Assembly (NCBI RefSeq): GCF_001425705.1
Contig: NZ_LMDC01000012.1
Coordinates: forward strand, 1,024,772 to 1,088,771
Direction of reading: 5' to 3'
From: Pelomonas sp. Root1217
GTDB lineage: Bacteria; Pseudomonadota; Gammaproteobacteria; Burkholderiales; Burkholderiaceae_C
Length of the DNA stretch: 64,000 bases
Shown here one piece after another: positions 41,649-50,907 of the stretch. Numbering within the stretch: position 1 is the first letter of the stretch; the number at the start of each line of letters is the position of its first letter. The position numbers and the translations under genes are program-made. The notes under the pieces were generated by a model. The model ran no database searches and had not been told where the DNA came from. It saw only the letters and a list, made by a program, of their open reading frames with translations.

Positions 41649-42533
41649 ATGAGTCTGAGCTACAGCTACCGCCATCTCTACTATTTCTGGGCCGTTGCCA
41701 AGGAGGGCGGGTTGACGCGGGCGGCCGAGAAGCTGGGGCTGTCGGTGCAGACCGTCTCGACCCAGGTGCGTGAGCTGGAGCAGGCCCTGGGTGCGGCGCT
41801 GCTCAAGCCGGCTGGCCGGGGCCTGACGCTGACCGAGGCGGGGCGCGCGGCGCTGGACGTGGCCGACCAGATTTTTTCGCTGGGCCAGACCCTGCCCGAG
41901 CGCGTGCGCGAGGCGGTGGACGTGCCGACGGTGCGCCTGGCCGTCGGCATCTCGGACGGCCTGCCCAAGCTCGTCGCGCACCGCCTGCTCGCGCCCATCC
42001 TCGACACACCGCAGCTGCGCCTGCTCTGCCACGAAGATGAATTCGATGACCTGCTCGGCGACCTCGCCCTGCATCGCCTGGACGTCGTGCTGGCCGACCG
42101 CCCGGCGCCGCCCAACCCCAACCTGCGCGTCTACAGCCATTCGCTGGGCAGTTCGCCCGTTGCCTGGTACGCCCACCCGCGCTGGGCCGAGGCGGCGGCG
42201 CGCGACTTCCCCGCGTCGCTGGCCGACGTGCCGCTGCTGCTGCCGACCTCCCACGCCGCGCTGCGCCCGCGCCTGGACCAGTGGCTGACCGAGCACGGTC
42301 TGCGTGTGCGCGTGACGGGCGAGTTCGAGGACAGCGCCCTGCTGGCCACCTTCGGCAGCGAGGGCCTGGGCGTGTTCCCGGCCGCAACGGCAGTGAACGA
42401 CGCACTCACTGGCCGCTACGGCGTCGTCAACGTCGGCCTGGCCGACGGGCTGGCCGAGCAGTTCTACGCCGTGGGCACCGACAAGAAGATCAGCCACCCG
42501 CTGGTGCGCAAGCTGCTGCCCCAATCAGCCTGA
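41649..42533 (+). CDS. nhaR: LysR-family regulator NhaR
   Basis: A 294-residue LysR-type protein. The N-terminal winged helix reads YRHLYYFWAVAKEGGLTRAAEKLGLSVQTVSTQVRELEQALG, which is characteristic of NhaR rather than other LysR proteins. The effector domain includes VPTVRLAVGISDGLPKLVAHRLL and LLPTSHAALRPRLDQWL. In E. coli NhaR activates the sodium/proton antiporter gene nhaA and senses sodium and pH. No nhaA lies in this window, so its targets here are elsewhere or different. It ends 80 bp before the isovaleryl-CoA dehydrogenase gene. Confidence 0.85.
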   Translation: MSLSYSYRHLYYFWAVAKEGGLTRAAEKLGLSVQTVSTQVRELEQALGAALLKPAGRGLTLTEAGRAALDVADQIFSLGQTLPERVREAVDVPTVRLAVGISDGLPKLVAHRLLAPILDTPQLRLLCHEDEFDDLLGDLALHRLDVVLADRPAPPNPNLRVYSHSLGSSPVAWYAHPRWAEAAARDFPASLADVPLLLPTSHAALRPRLDQWLTEHGLRVRVTGEFEDSALLATFGSEGLGVFPAATAVNDALTGRYGVVNVGLADGLAEQFYAVGTDKKISHPLVRKLLPQSA

Positions 42534-42551
42534 TAGGCTCGCTTGCTACAG

Positions 42552-42567
42552 TTGACGTTTACGTCAA
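42552..42567. promoter_or_regulatory. TTGACGTTTACGTCAA operator-like site
   Basis: A 16-bp near-palindrome 48 bp upstream of the isovaleryl-CoA dehydrogenase gene. It differs by one central base from the site at icmF. A good -10 box 19 bp from the TTGACG is not apparent here, so the exact promoter is unclear. Confidence 0.55.
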
Positions 42568-42614
42568 TCAAGAGGGCTCGGCCGCCTTGAAGCCGGGCTG
42601 ACAGGAGACTCCCC

Positions 42615-43793
42615 ATGAATCTGCCCGGCCTGAACTTCCAACTCGGCGAAGACATCGACGCGCTGCGTGACGCGGTGCGCGCCTTCGCCGACGAGGAGAT
42701 CGCCCCGCGCGCGGCCGAGATCGACCGCAGCGACCAGTTCCCCGTGGACCTGTGGCGCAAGATGGGTGACCTGGGCGTGCTGGGCATCACCGTGCCCGAG
42801 GAGTACGGCGGCGCCAACATGGGCTATCTGGCCCATATGGTGGCGATGGAAGAGATCAGCCGCGCCAGCGCCTCGGTGGGCCTGAGCTATGGCGCGCACA
42901 GCAATCTGTGCGTGAACCAGATCAAGCGCAACGGCAACGACGCCCAGCGCCGGAAGTACCTGCCCAAGCTGATCAGCGGCGAGCATGTCGGCGCGCTGGC
43001 GATGAGCGAGCCGGGCGCCGGTTCGGACGTGCTGAGCATGAAGCTCAAGGCCGAGGACAAGGGCGGCTTCTACGTCCTCAACGGCAACAAGATGTGGATC
43101 ACCAATGGCCCCGACGCCGACACGCTGGTGGTCTACGCCAAGACTGAACCGGAACTGGGCGCGCGCGGCGTGACGGCCTTCCTGATCGAGAAGGGCATGA
43201 AGGGCTTTTCCATCGCACAGAAGCTCGACAAGCTCGGCATGCGCGGCTCGCACACCGGCGAGCTGGTGTTCCAGGACGTCGAGGTGCCGGCCGAGAACGT
43301 GCTGGGCGCGGTCAACGGCGGCGCCAAGGTGCTGATGTCGGGCCTGGACTACGAGCGCGCCGTGCTGACTGGCGGGCCGCTGGGCATCATGCAGAGCGTC
43401 ATGGACAACGTCGTGCCCTATATCCACGACCGCAAGCAGTTCGGCCAGAGCATCGGCGAGTTCCAGCTCATCCAAGGCAAGGTGGCTGATATGTACACCG
43501 TGCTGCAGGCCGCACGCAGCTTTGCCTACACCGTGGCCAAGAACCTCGACATGCTGGGCGCCGAGCATGTGCGCCAGGTGCGCAAGGACTGCGCCTCGGT
43601 GATCCTGTGGACCGCCGAGAAGGCCACCTGGATGGCCGGCGAAGGCGTGCAGATCTTCGGCGGCAACGGCTACATCAACGAGTACCCGCTGGGCCGCCTC
43701 TGGCGTGACGCGAAGCTCTACGAAATCGGCGCGGGCACCAGTGAGATCCGCCGCATGCTGATCGGCCGGGAGCTGTTTGCCGAAACCATGTGA
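42615..43793 (+). CDS. liuA: isovaleryl-CoA dehydrogenase
   Basis: A 392-residue acyl-CoA dehydrogenase. The catalytic base is Glu247 in [18 protein letters not shown], the position and context used by isovaleryl-CoA dehydrogenases rather than the C-terminal Glu of other family members. FAD and CoA segments include [41 protein letters not shown] and [35 protein letters not shown]. It converts isovaleryl-CoA to 3-methylcrotonyl-CoA in leucine breakdown. The other liu genes are not next to it in this window. The upstream palindrome links it to icmF and the acetyl-CoA acetyltransferase gene. Confidence 0.93.
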   Translation: MNLPGLNFQLGEDIDALRDAVRAFADEEIAPRAAEIDRSDQFPVDLWRKMGDLGVLGITVPEEYGGANMGYLAHMVAMEEISRASASVGLSYGAHSNLCVNQIKRNGNDAQRRKYLPKLISGEHVGALAMSEPGAGSDVLSMKLKAEDKGGFYVLNGNKMWITNGPDADTLVVYAKTEPELGARGVTAFLIEKGMKGFSIAQKLDKLGMRGSHTGELVFQDVEVPAENVLGAVNGGAKVLMSGLDYERAVLTGGPLGIMQSVMDNVVPYIHDRKQFGQSIGEFQLIQGKVADMYTVLQAARSFAYTVAKNLDMLGAEHVRQVRKDCASVILWTAEKATWMAGEGVQIFGGNGYINEYPLGRLWRDAKLYEIGAGTSEIRRMLIGRELFAETM

Positions 43794-43818
43794 AACGCCA
43801 GCCCGCGACAATGACCGC

Positions 43819-44496
43819 ATGACGACCGCGACCAACCACGAACTGCAGGACCTGCTCGACAACAACAAGCGCTGGGCCGCCGACACCGAGGCCCGCGAGC
43901 CGGGCTTCTTCTCCAGCCTGCTCAAGCAGCAAACGCCGCAATACCTTTGGATAGGCTGCGCCGACAGCCGCGTGCCGGCCAATGAGCTGGTGGACTTGCT
44001 GCCGGGCGAACTGTTCGTGCATCGCAACGTCGCCAACGTCGTCGTGCACTCGGACCTGAACTGCCTGTCCGTCATGCAGTTCGCGGTGGACCAGCTCAAG
44101 GTGCGCCACATCATCGTCGTCGGCCACAGCAATTGCGGCGGCGTGCGCGCGGCGCTCTACGACATCCGCACCGGTCTGGCCGACAACTGGATCCGCCACG
44201 TGCAGGACGTGCGCAACGACCACCTGGCTTGGCTGGACAGCCTGCCCGAGGCCAAGCGCGTCGATGCGCTGTGCGAGCTGAATGTGCTGGAGCAGGCGCG
44301 CAATGCCTGCCAGACGACGGTGGTGCAGGACGCCTGGCAGCGCGGCCAGGAGATCGTCGTGCATGGCTGGGTTTACGGCCTGCACAACGGCCTGCTGGAG
44401 GACCTGCAGCTCACGGCCACCAGGGCCGAGGATGTGGAGCCGTCCTACCGCCGCGCGCTGGAACGCGTCAAGGCGCGCTACGCCACAGTGGCCTGA
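43819..44496 (+). CDS. can: beta-class carbonic anhydrase
   Basis: A 225-residue enzyme interconverting CO2 and bicarbonate. Zinc ligands are Cys47 (GCADSR), His103 and Cys106 (GHSNCGGV), and the catalytic dyad Asp49-Arg51 is present. FVHRNVANVV and VKVRHIIVVG-type segments match the Can/YadF group. The start was set at MTTATNHELQDLL, 26 bases after the isovaleryl-CoA dehydrogenase stop. It is followed by aceK 13 bases after its stop, so these genes may be cotranscribed. Confidence 0.93.
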   Translation: MTTATNHELQDLLDNNKRWAADTEAREPGFFSSLLKQQTPQYLWIGCADSRVPANELVDLLPGELFVHRNVANVVVHSDLNCLSVMQFAVDQLKVRHIIVVGHSNCGGVRAALYDIRTGLADNWIRHVQDVRNDHLAWLDSLPEAKRVDALCELNVLEQARNACQTTVVQDAWQRGQEIVVHGWVYGLHNGLLEDLQLTATRAEDVEPSYRRALERVKARYATVA

Positions 44497-44509
44497 ATAG
44501 AGTCGGGGC

Positions 44510-46273
44510 ATGTTCCCGACCCAGCTCACGGACTCGCGCGCCTTCGACATCGCCCAGGCCCTGCTGGGTGGTTTCGATCGCCACTACAAGCTCTTCCGCG
44601 CGACGTCCGCCGAGGCCAAGGCCCGTTTCGAGCGCGGCGACTGGGCCGGCCAGCAGCGCGCCCAGGCGCTGCGCATTGAGTTCTACGACGCCCGCGTCGC
44701 GGAGGCCACCGAGCTGCTCGAGCAGCGCTTTGCCGCGTCAACGCTGCGGATGGACGTCTGGCAGCAGGTCAAGCTGCACTACATCGGCCTGCTGACCAAC
44801 CACCACCAGCCCGAACTGGCCGAGACCTTCTTCAACTCGGTGTGCACGCGCATCCTGCACCACGCCTATTTCCACAACGACTTCATCTTCGTGCGTCCGG
44901 CCATCTCGACCGAGTACATCGAGAACGACGAGCCCGGAGCGACCCCGACCTACCGCGCCTACTATCCGGCGCCGGACAAGCTGCGCGAAACCCTCCAGCG
45001 CGTCATCACCAACTTCCAGCTGGACGGCGAGTTCGCCCACCTCGATGCCGACGTCGACCGGGTGCTGGCCGCCGTCGCGCGGCGCCTCGGCGAGTTCCGC
45101 TGGCGCGCTAACTTCCAGCTGCAGGTGCTGTCCAGCCTGTTCTACCGGAACAAGGGCGCCTATGTCGTTGGCAAGATCATCAACGGTTTTACCGAGACGC
45201 CGTTTGCCCTGCCCATCCTGCGTGACGACGACAGCGGGCGCTTCTTCATCGACGCGGCGCTGTTCGGCGAAGACGATCTGCTGATCCTGTTCAGCTTCGC
45301 CCGCGCTTACTTCCTCGTCGACATGGAGGTGCCGAGTGCGTACGTGCAGTTCCTGCGCTCCATGATGCCGAGGAAACCCCGCTCCGAGATCTATTCGGCG
45401 CTGGGCCTGCAGAAGCAGGGCAAGAACCTTTTCTACCGCGACTTCCTGTACCACCTGCGCCATTCATCGGACAAGTTCCGCATCGCGCCTGGCATCAAGG
45501 GCATGGTCATGCTGGTGTTCGACCTGCCGAGCTGGCCCTTCGTCTTCAAGGTCATCAAGGACTTCTACCCACCGCAGAAGGACACCACGCGCGAGCTGAT
45601 CCAGAGCAAATACCTGCTGGTGAAGAGCCACGATCGCGTGGGCCGCATGGCCGACACGCTGGAGTACACGCGGGTGGCCTTCCCGCGGCATCGCTTCGAG
45701 GAAGAGCTCCTCGATGAGTTGAAGCACTTCTGCGGGAGCCTCATTGAAGAGAACGGCGACGACCTCGTCATCCGCCACCTCTATATCGAGCGCCGCATGG
45801 TGCCGCTCAACATCTACCTGCAGGACGCCACGCCCGAACAGGTGGAGCGCGTCGTCATCGAGTATGGCAACGCCATCAAGGACCTGGTGGCGGCAAACAT
45901 CTTCCCGGGCGACATGCTATGGAAGAACTTCGGTGTGACCCGCCACGGCAAGGTCGTGTTCTACGACTACGACGAGATCGAGTACCTGACCGACTGCAAC
46001 TTCCGCCGCGTGCCCGAGCCGCGCAACGAGGAGGAAGAGATGTCAGGCGATGTCTGGTACAGCGTCGCGCCGCGCGACGTCTTCCCCGAGACTTTCGCGC
46101 CCTTCCTGCTCGGCAATCCGAAAGTGCGCGAGGCTTTCATGCGGCATCACGCGGACCTGCTGGACGCCGGCTTCTGGCAGGGCCACAAGGCCCGCATCCT
46201 GGCAGGGCATGTGCATGATGTGTTTCCCTATGACCAAGCGCGACAGTTCGCGCGGCACAAGTTTGTTTCGTGA
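44510..46273 (+). CDS. aceK: isocitrate dehydrogenase kinase/phosphatase
   Basis: A 587-residue bifunctional enzyme that phosphorylates and dephosphorylates isocitrate dehydrogenase, switching carbon between the TCA cycle and the glyoxylate bypass. Typical AceK segments are the N-terminal [12 protein letters not shown] loop [32 protein letters not shown] (near 325-355), and [41 protein letters not shown] (near 463-503). The C-terminus ends [12 protein letters not shown]. Two degenerate copies of parts of this gene lie downstream at 48738 and 54251. The left edge of the low-GC island begins just after its stop. Confidence 0.95.
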   Translation: MFPTQLTDSRAFDIAQALLGGFDRHYKLFRATSAEAKARFERGDWAGQQRAQALRIEFYDARVAEATELLEQRFAASTLRMDVWQQVKLHYIGLLTNHHQPELAETFFNSVCTRILHHAYFHNDFIFVRPAISTEYIENDEPGATPTYRAYYPAPDKLRETLQRVITNFQLDGEFAHLDADVDRVLAAVARRLGEFRWRANFQLQVLSSLFYRNKGAYVVGKIINGFTETPFALPILRDDDSGRFFIDAALFGEDDLLILFSFARAYFLVDMEVPSAYVQFLRSMMPRKPRSEIYSALGLQKQGKNLFYRDFLYHLRHSSDKFRIAPGIKGMVMLVFDLPSWPFVFKVIKDFYPPQKDTTRELIQSKYLLVKSHDRVGRMADTLEYTRVAFPRHRFEEELLDELKHFCGSLIEENGDDLVIRHLYIERRMVPLNIYLQDATPEQVERVVIEYGNAIKDLVAANIFPGDMLWKNFGVTRHGKVVFYDYDEIEYLTDCNFRRVPEPRNEEEEMSGDVWYSVAPRDVFPETFAPFLLGNPKVREAFMRHHADLLDAGFWQGHKARILAGHVHDVFPYDQARQFARHKFVS

Positions 46274-46335
46274 CCGGCACACCCGCGGAGACCCATTGGC
46301 GCGGCCCGCACGAGGCGGCGCGTAGAACAGCCCTG

Positions 46336-47058
46336 TCATTTGACTGCTCCGTTTCCATTGGGGCAGGCCTCCGCGGACAGGATTCTCTCGATACTATCGA
46401 GCCCGGCTTGGGAATCATCGCCGGGGTTGATGTGATACCACTTGCCCTTGGCTGCGTGTAGTTTTCCGCCGCGCACCTCCAGGCTTTCTCCCTGGCTGAC
46501 GTAGTCCGCGAAGCGATCGCTGATGGCGATTCGCCGAAGCATGAGCAAATAGGTTCTGCCGTCGTCGAAGCTAGTGCCGTGCGTATTCCAGACCCGGAGC
46601 AATTCACCCTGATCAAAAACTTCGCCTCCCTGGCGTAGAACGTTGACGGCTTTTTCCGGATCGAACGATGCATTCCCTTTCAGTTTTCTAGTGATGGTGA
46701 ACGGGGTTTTGGTAATGATGTCGGCCTTGTCCGCCGTCAGGGCGGAAACAGGGATTCCCGCTTTCGCGACGACAACTCCGTCGACACCGCAGACGTCATC
46801 GTGCAGATATTGCTCATCCAGGTTTTTGAACGAATTGCGCTTTTCGCCGGACCTGATCGGGTGCGCCACCAGGGCCATCGAGCGCCCGCGCACTCCATCC
46901 GGAAACTTGTCGGCTTCGTGAAGGTTCTGCCTCTTGAAGACGCGAATGCCGAAGTAGTTGGAGGCCCAGGCCAACTCGCTTTCGTCCCAGACTGCATCCG
47001 CAGCCGCAAGTGCGGAACTCGTGGCTAGAACCAGTATTGCAATTAAATTCATTTTCAT
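46336..47058 (-). CDS. secreted family protein, divergent member
   Basis: A 240-residue protein with a signal peptide (MKMNLIAILVLATSSALAAADA). It shares spaced motifs with the three paralogues upstream: FPDGVRG, a C...G segment near residue 90, GGEVFDQGELLRVWNT, DGRTYLLML, and a late cysteine. Similarity is low elsewhere, so it is the outlier of the family. Its start lies 28 bases after the stop of the neighbouring paralogue and the two probably share a transcript. Function is unknown. The start was set at ATG AAA ATG; a TTG further upstream is possible. Confidence 0.65.
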   Translation of the reverse strand: MKMNLIAILVLATSSALAAADAVWDESELAWASNYFGIRVFKRQNLHEADKFPDGVRGRSMALVAHPIRSGEKRNSFKNLDEQYLHDDVCGVDGVVVAKAGIPVSALTADKADIITKTPFTITRKLKGNASFDPEKAVNVLRQGGEVFDQGELLRVWNTHGTSFDDGRTYLLMLRRIAISDRFADYVSQGESLEVRGGKLHAAKGKWYHINPGDDSQAGLDSIERILSAEACPNGNGAVK

Positions 47059-47086
47059 GGAACCGCTGAGCAAATAGTCGCTCTCT

Positions 47087-47779
47087 TCATTCGCACCCTT
47101 TCTGTTCCAGGGATTCCTGGACCATGGCCTTTGCCCGAGTCAGAGTCGTGCCGGGCTTGAACGGCGACCAACCAGGTGCGGGATAGATGGTCCCATTTGA
47201 AATCTCTAGCAGATACGGAGTTCCCACAAAGATCTTCTTGTTCTTGTCATTCGCAGAGTGCATGATCATCAGATAGTGGCGCCCCTTGACATAGGCTGCC
47301 TGAGGATTGCCGAGACGAATGATTTCTCCCCTGTATTCGACCTCCCCACCTTCGACGAGAAGGTCGAAGGATTGCACCTTCGACCCAGGCTGCACGCTCC
47401 AGCTATCAACAAGCTTGAAACGCAGCTTCGTGAAAATGCCGATCTCATCTTTTCCGATGAAAGATCTGGAATTTTGAAGCTCAGCTACGCCAAATACGGC
47501 ATAGCGGCAAGCGTATGAATGCAACGCTTCTTGGACGGGGTCCTGTATTTCACCTGGCAGCACAGGCGGCTCTGGAACTGACGAATAGGTAGTCCCGCGA
47601 ACGCCATCGGGATGCCTGCCCTGGAAGAACCTGTCCAGTTTCAGTTTCCTGGATCTGGGGAGCAACGGTGCTGTTATATCTTGGTCATTGTAATCAACGG
47701 TTAACGGCTCATCGGCTGCTATCACTGAGGTGGCAGCCATCGTCAACAGCACGGCGATTAACGATCTTCTTTGGAACAT
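47087..47779 (-). CDS. secreted family protein, paralogue A
   Basis: A 230-residue protein beginning MFQRRSLIAVLLTMAATSVIAADE, a signal peptide. Family motifs: RHPDGVRGTTYSS, YACRYAVFGVAELQNSRSFIGKDEIGIFTKLRFKLVDSW, GGEVEYRGEIIRLGNPQAAYVKGRHYLMIMHS, and the terminal LEQKGCE. It is very close to the member at 51594 and less so to the one at 47946. The start was matched to its paralogue; an ATG four codons earlier is in frame. The conserved Cys pair and secretion suggest a folded periplasmic or extracellular protein. No known family is recognised. Confidence 0.72.
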   Translation of the reverse strand: MFQRRSLIAVLLTMAATSVIAADEPLTVDYNDQDITAPLLPRSRKLKLDRFFQGRHPDGVRGTTYSSVPEPPVLPGEIQDPVQEALHSYACRYAVFGVAELQNSRSFIGKDEIGIFTKLRFKLVDSWSVQPGSKVQSFDLLVEGGEVEYRGEIIRLGNPQAAYVKGRHYLMIMHSANDKNKKIFVGTPYLLEISNGTIYPAPGWSPFKPGTTLTRAKAMVQESLEQKGCE

Positions 47780-47884
47780 AGTTCGAACCATCTTTTGGTG
47801 ATGATGTCGACTGCAGCGCCTTCAGATGAGCAGGGGTGCGATCGAACAGATGAGAGTGTTTAGCGGATCACAGGGCTTAAGCCT
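47780..47884 (-). repeat. shared upstream region, copy 1
   Basis: About 105 bp before paralogue A that align with the regions before the paralogues at 47946 and 51594. Common blocks on the plus strand include TTGGTGATGATGTC, GCGGATCACAGG-like sequence and a conserved CAGNTGAG. It probably carries the promoter of each cassette. Confidence 0.6.
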
Positions 47885-47945
47885 GAACGACGCTGCTAAC
47901 GACTGAGCTTCGTGCGGTGACTAGAAAGCCACTTTGCAGGCTTTT

Positions 47946-48617
47946 TCATTCGCACCCCTTCTGTTCCAAGGCTTCTTGAGCCGATGCTTTAACCCTGCTT
48001 AGACTCATTCCATCAAATGGCGTCGCGCTATACGGTGCTCGGATGATTCCATTTGAAACCTCAAGCAGACGTGGAAGCTCGACAAAATAGTTTTTCTCGG
48101 CGTTCTCCGTATCGCCTTGAATGATCATCAGGTATCGACGGCCCTTGACGTAACTGGTAAGAGGATCGCCTAGACGGAACATCTCCCCCTTGTGCATCAC
48201 CTCCCCGCCTGGAATGATCAGGTCGAAGAATTGGTCCTTCGGGATTGAACCCGCCTTCCAGTTATCGACAATCTTGAAGCGCAACTTGGTGAGAATCCCA
48301 ATCTCATTCTTTCCAACGAACGATTTGGCACCCTGGAGATCGGCCACGCCAAATATGGCATAACTGCACGCGTAATGACGCAGAGTTTCTAGCCCGTGGT
48401 ACATCATAGGCTCCGGAGGGTGGGAGTAAGTAAATCCTCGCGCGCCGTCGGGATGCCTGCTTTGGTGATTGCTCAGTTTAAGATCTGGATCCCCGCCATA
48501 AAATTTCACTGCATTTTCTCGATCCCTGTCGTCAATAGTCAAATCCGAATCGGATGCATTAACTGAGGCGCCCGTCGCCAGCAACAGTACGGCGATTAAC
48601 AATCTTCTCTTGGACAT
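47946..48617 (-). CDS. secreted family protein, paralogue B
   Basis: A 223-residue protein with a signal peptide (MSKRRLLIAVLLLATGASVNAS). It keeps RHPDGARGFTYSHPPEP, YACSYAIFGVADLQGAKSFVGKNEIGILTKLRFKIVDNW, GGEVMHKGEMFRLGDPLTSYVKGRRYLMI and a terminal LEQKGCE. It is shorter than paralogues A and C around residue 40. It lies upstream of paralogue A on the same strand but has its own copy of the shared upstream region, so it can be transcribed independently. Function unknown. Confidence 0.72.
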   Translation of the reverse strand: MSKRRLLIAVLLLATGASVNASDSDLTIDDRDRENAVKFYGGDPDLKLSNHQSRHPDGARGFTYSHPPEPMMYHGLETLRHYACSYAIFGVADLQGAKSFVGKNEIGILTKLRFKIVDNWKAGSIPKDQFFDLIIPGGEVMHKGEMFRLGDPLTSYVKGRRYLMIIQGDTENAEKNYFVELPRLLEVSNGIIRAPYSATPFDGMSLSRVKASAQEALEQKGCE

Positions 48618-48737
48618 GGTTCAATCCATCTCTTGGTGACAATGTCAACTGCACTGCCCTCAGCTGGGACAGGGGCGTGGTCGAAGAGCTGAGAAGTGTT
48701 TGGCGGATCACAGGGGGGGGCAGCCTCTGCCGAGCTA
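48618..48737 (-). repeat. shared upstream region, copy 2, with G8 tract
   Basis: About 120 bp homologous to copies 1 and 3. It abuts the aceK 3' fragment directly. A run of eight G (48713-48720) replaces the GGG or GGGG found at the same place in the other copies. With the aceK fragment it fills most of the 407-bp stretch without an intact gene before the GH5 gene. Confidence 0.6.
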
Positions 48738-48863
48738 CTCCTGTCGGGGCACGTGCACGATGCATTTCCCTATGACCGAGCGCGACAGTCCGAGAGGCAG
48801 AGGTTGTTTCGTGACCGGCACACCCGCCGAGACCAATTGGCGCGGACCGCACGAGGCCGTGCG
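48738..48863 (+). pseudogene. aceK: degenerate copy of the aceK 3' end
   Basis: Matches the last ~25 codons of the intact aceK and about 50 bp beyond its stop, at roughly 85% identity by eye. Recognisable residues are GHVHDAFPYDRARQ. A one-base deletion near the end shifts the frame past the original stop. The copy cannot make a product and marks an old duplication or recombination endpoint. The remaining bases to 49024 show nothing recognisable. Confidence 0.8.
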
Positions 48864-49024
48864 AACGTCATAAGCGCAGCGCTTGGCAACACCCACGCCA
48901 AAACTACCTGGGTCCGAATGACGCCCCGCTGCCGCTAGCTATTGCGTGGATGCTGTGTCCGCCATCGTCGCAGCCGATCAGTCCTGCAAGCAGCAGGCTT
49001 GCGAGGGGCTTATGCAGCCCTTCC

Positions 49025-50263
49025 TTAGCGCTTGCCTGCGCCAGTTAATAGGGCGTCGAGCTCGGTTTGGTCGCGGACAGTATTGTTGCTCCGGTCAAAG
49101 ACGCCTGAACCGTCATCCCAGTAAAACGGGACCAATCCATTTTCCAATGCCCGCTGGGTAACATACTTCAGGTAATACTTGCGCGATGCTTGATGCAATT
49201 TTAGCGACTCGCCGGTCAGGTTGCGGCGCCGAATGGCCGTATATTCACCCAGGATCACCGGAATTTCGTTATATATAAATTTCTGTTTAACCCGGGTAAA
49301 CAGCTCGTTAACGGCGGCCTCCTCGCCCCAGAGGGAATTGTGCTCGGAGTCGGTGCTTGAGCGGAAATTGCTCCCCCAGTAATAGGCTGGCTTACCCCAG
49401 GCTTCATCGCGCGTCATCAAGACGAAGTTATAGGGCGTATAGAAGTGCATCTCGGCCATGAGCTTATTGCCGACGGTATCCTTCGGAAGCGTCCACCAGT
49501 TCACTGATTTTTCGACATCCGCAGCTGGCCCTTGCACGACCAGTACGCGGTGGCTGTTCTTGCCGCCGGTCGCGCGCACCGCATCGATAAACGTCTGATG
49601 ATAGGAATTCAGGACATCCACCTGCTCTTCCGTGCTTACATTCGGCTCGTTGGCGCTGGCAAATAGGAGGTGTTCGTCGAAGTCGCGCAGATGCGTGGCA
49701 ATCTGCTCCCATAGCGCGCGTTGTTTCGCGTTGGTGGCTGCCTGCTTGTCGGCCGTGACATTACGTTCCAGCCAACCGCCGTCCCAGTGAGTATTGACGA
49801 TCACATAGAGGTTGTTATCCACGCAATACTTGACGACCTGCTTGACACGATCCAACCAGGCCGCGTCGATTTTCGCCGTCTTCTGATTCGCGTGTTGGTT
49901 CCAGGACACCGGAATGCGGACCGCATCGAAGCCGCTGGCGCGCACCAGGCGGATCAGTTCTGGGCTGACCTTCGGGTTGAACCAACCCGTTTCGCCGCCT
50001 AGAGATTCCAGGGAATTGCCGAGGTTCCAGCCCAACCTTATACGGCTGGCAATCTGGACCGCGGTGCTAGTCATGCCGATATCATCGGCGGCGATAGGAT
50101 TCAGGTTGTAGCTGGGAAAAATTCCCACATTCTGCGCCGGTGCCGGCGTCGTGGCCGGATGCAGAGTGGGCGTCGGTACGGTGCTGGCGGCAATGGCGCT
50201 TCCGCTGCTACAAGCGGCGACGAAAGCAAGGCTCGCCAATAGGAATAGGGCGCGGCATTCCAT
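49025..50263 (-). CDS. GH5 family glycoside hydrolase (lipoprotein)
   Basis: A 412-residue exported enzyme. The lipobox FVAAC (Cys18) is followed by a Thr/Pro-rich linker to about residue 45. The GH5 barrel has LGWNLGNSLE, VRIPVSWNQH, VIVNTHWDGGW, acid/base Glu206 in ASANEPN, HFYTPYNF, and nucleophile Glu340 in VILGEYTA. GH5 enzymes hydrolyse beta-linked polysaccharides such as cellulose or mannan; the substrate is not decidable here. A GTG three codons upstream is an alternative start. Its lower GC content fits recent acquisition with the island. Confidence 0.88.
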   Translation of the reverse strand: MECRALFLLASLAFVAACSSGSAIAASTVPTPTLHPATTPAPAQNVGIFPSYNLNPIAADDIGMTSTAVQIASRIRLGWNLGNSLESLGGETGWFNPKVSPELIRLVRASGFDAVRIPVSWNQHANQKTAKIDAAWLDRVKQVVKYCVDNNLYVIVNTHWDGGWLERNVTADKQAATNAKQRALWEQIATHLRDFDEHLLFASANEPNVSTEEQVDVLNSYHQTFIDAVRATGGKNSHRVLVVQGPAADVEKSVNWWTLPKDTVGNKLMAEMHFYTPYNFVLMTRDEAWGKPAYYWGSNFRSSTDSEHNSLWGEEAAVNELFTRVKQKFIYNEIPVILGEYTAIRRRNLTGESLKLHQASRKYYLKYVTQRALENGLVPFYWDDGSGVFDRSNNTVRDQTELDALLTGAGKR

Positions 50264-50366
50264 TGTTTTCACTTCTACACATTCATACTGTATTGATTAC
50301 GCCGGTCCGCCGGCTTGGCCGGCGCACTCATTGTCCTGGAGCAGCGAGTGCGATTGTGGGTAGAGG

Positions 50367-50849
50367 TCAGTTGCCAGGGGAGCCTTGGGAATTGAGGCGG
50401 GCACGTCGCTTTAGCAGCCGTTCGATTTGAATGGGAAACGCCTTTCTTGCCGAATCGCTATCTTCACGCTTGCCCATCAAAACGTATGTCACCAACGAAT
50501 TGCCGACACTCGCATTGCACGTCGCGAAATTCCATTCGCCGGCCGACTTTTCGGAGCAAGTAGGTTGGAGCGCCTGGACACCCGATGGCATCGCTGCAAT
50601 CGACACGGACAGGGATGGTGAATGTGCGTTTTTTGGCGGGGTAAAGGTGCAGACGTCCACGTTCCTTCGTGGTGCGCCGCTCGTACCGACTTCTTTCGAA
50701 CTGACCAACTTCATTGAGTGTTGGTTGAGTTGGAGCGCTTTGAGTACCTCTTGGTCCACGAAATCGCACGGCGCGCCGGCAGATTGAGCAAAAGCCAATG
50801 GCGGGGCAAGGCATGCAGCCAGAAGTAGCGCTAGAAAATTCCGAAACAT
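50367..50849 (-). CDS. secreted hypothetical protein (160 aa)
   Basis: A signal peptide (LALLLAACLAPPLAFAQ) is followed by a domain with four cysteines (PCDFVDQE, DVCTFTPP, PTCSEKS, ATCNAS). The order of helix LNQHSMKLVSSKE then strands recalls small periplasmic proteins that bind ligands, but no family is assigned. A GC-rich hairpin follows its stop near 50308-50324 and may end its transcript. Confidence 0.65.
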   Translation of the reverse strand: MFRNFLALLLAACLAPPLAFAQSAGAPCDFVDQEVLKALQLNQHSMKLVSSKEVGTSGAPRRNVDVCTFTPPKNAHSPSLSVSIAAMPSGVQALQPTCSEKSAGEWNFATCNASVGNSLVTYVLMGKREDSDSARKAFPIQIERLLKRRARLNSQGSPGN

Positions 50850-50907
50850 GTTTATCCTTTGAGGCGATTGAAAAACGTGGTGAAAACGTTGCGGAGGAAC
50901 CCTTCCA

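Noticed and set aside
46274-46335. Possible tRNA or attachment site after aceK
   Set aside because: No cloverleaf could be drawn, and the repeated sequence is simply the aceK 3' end and its flank.
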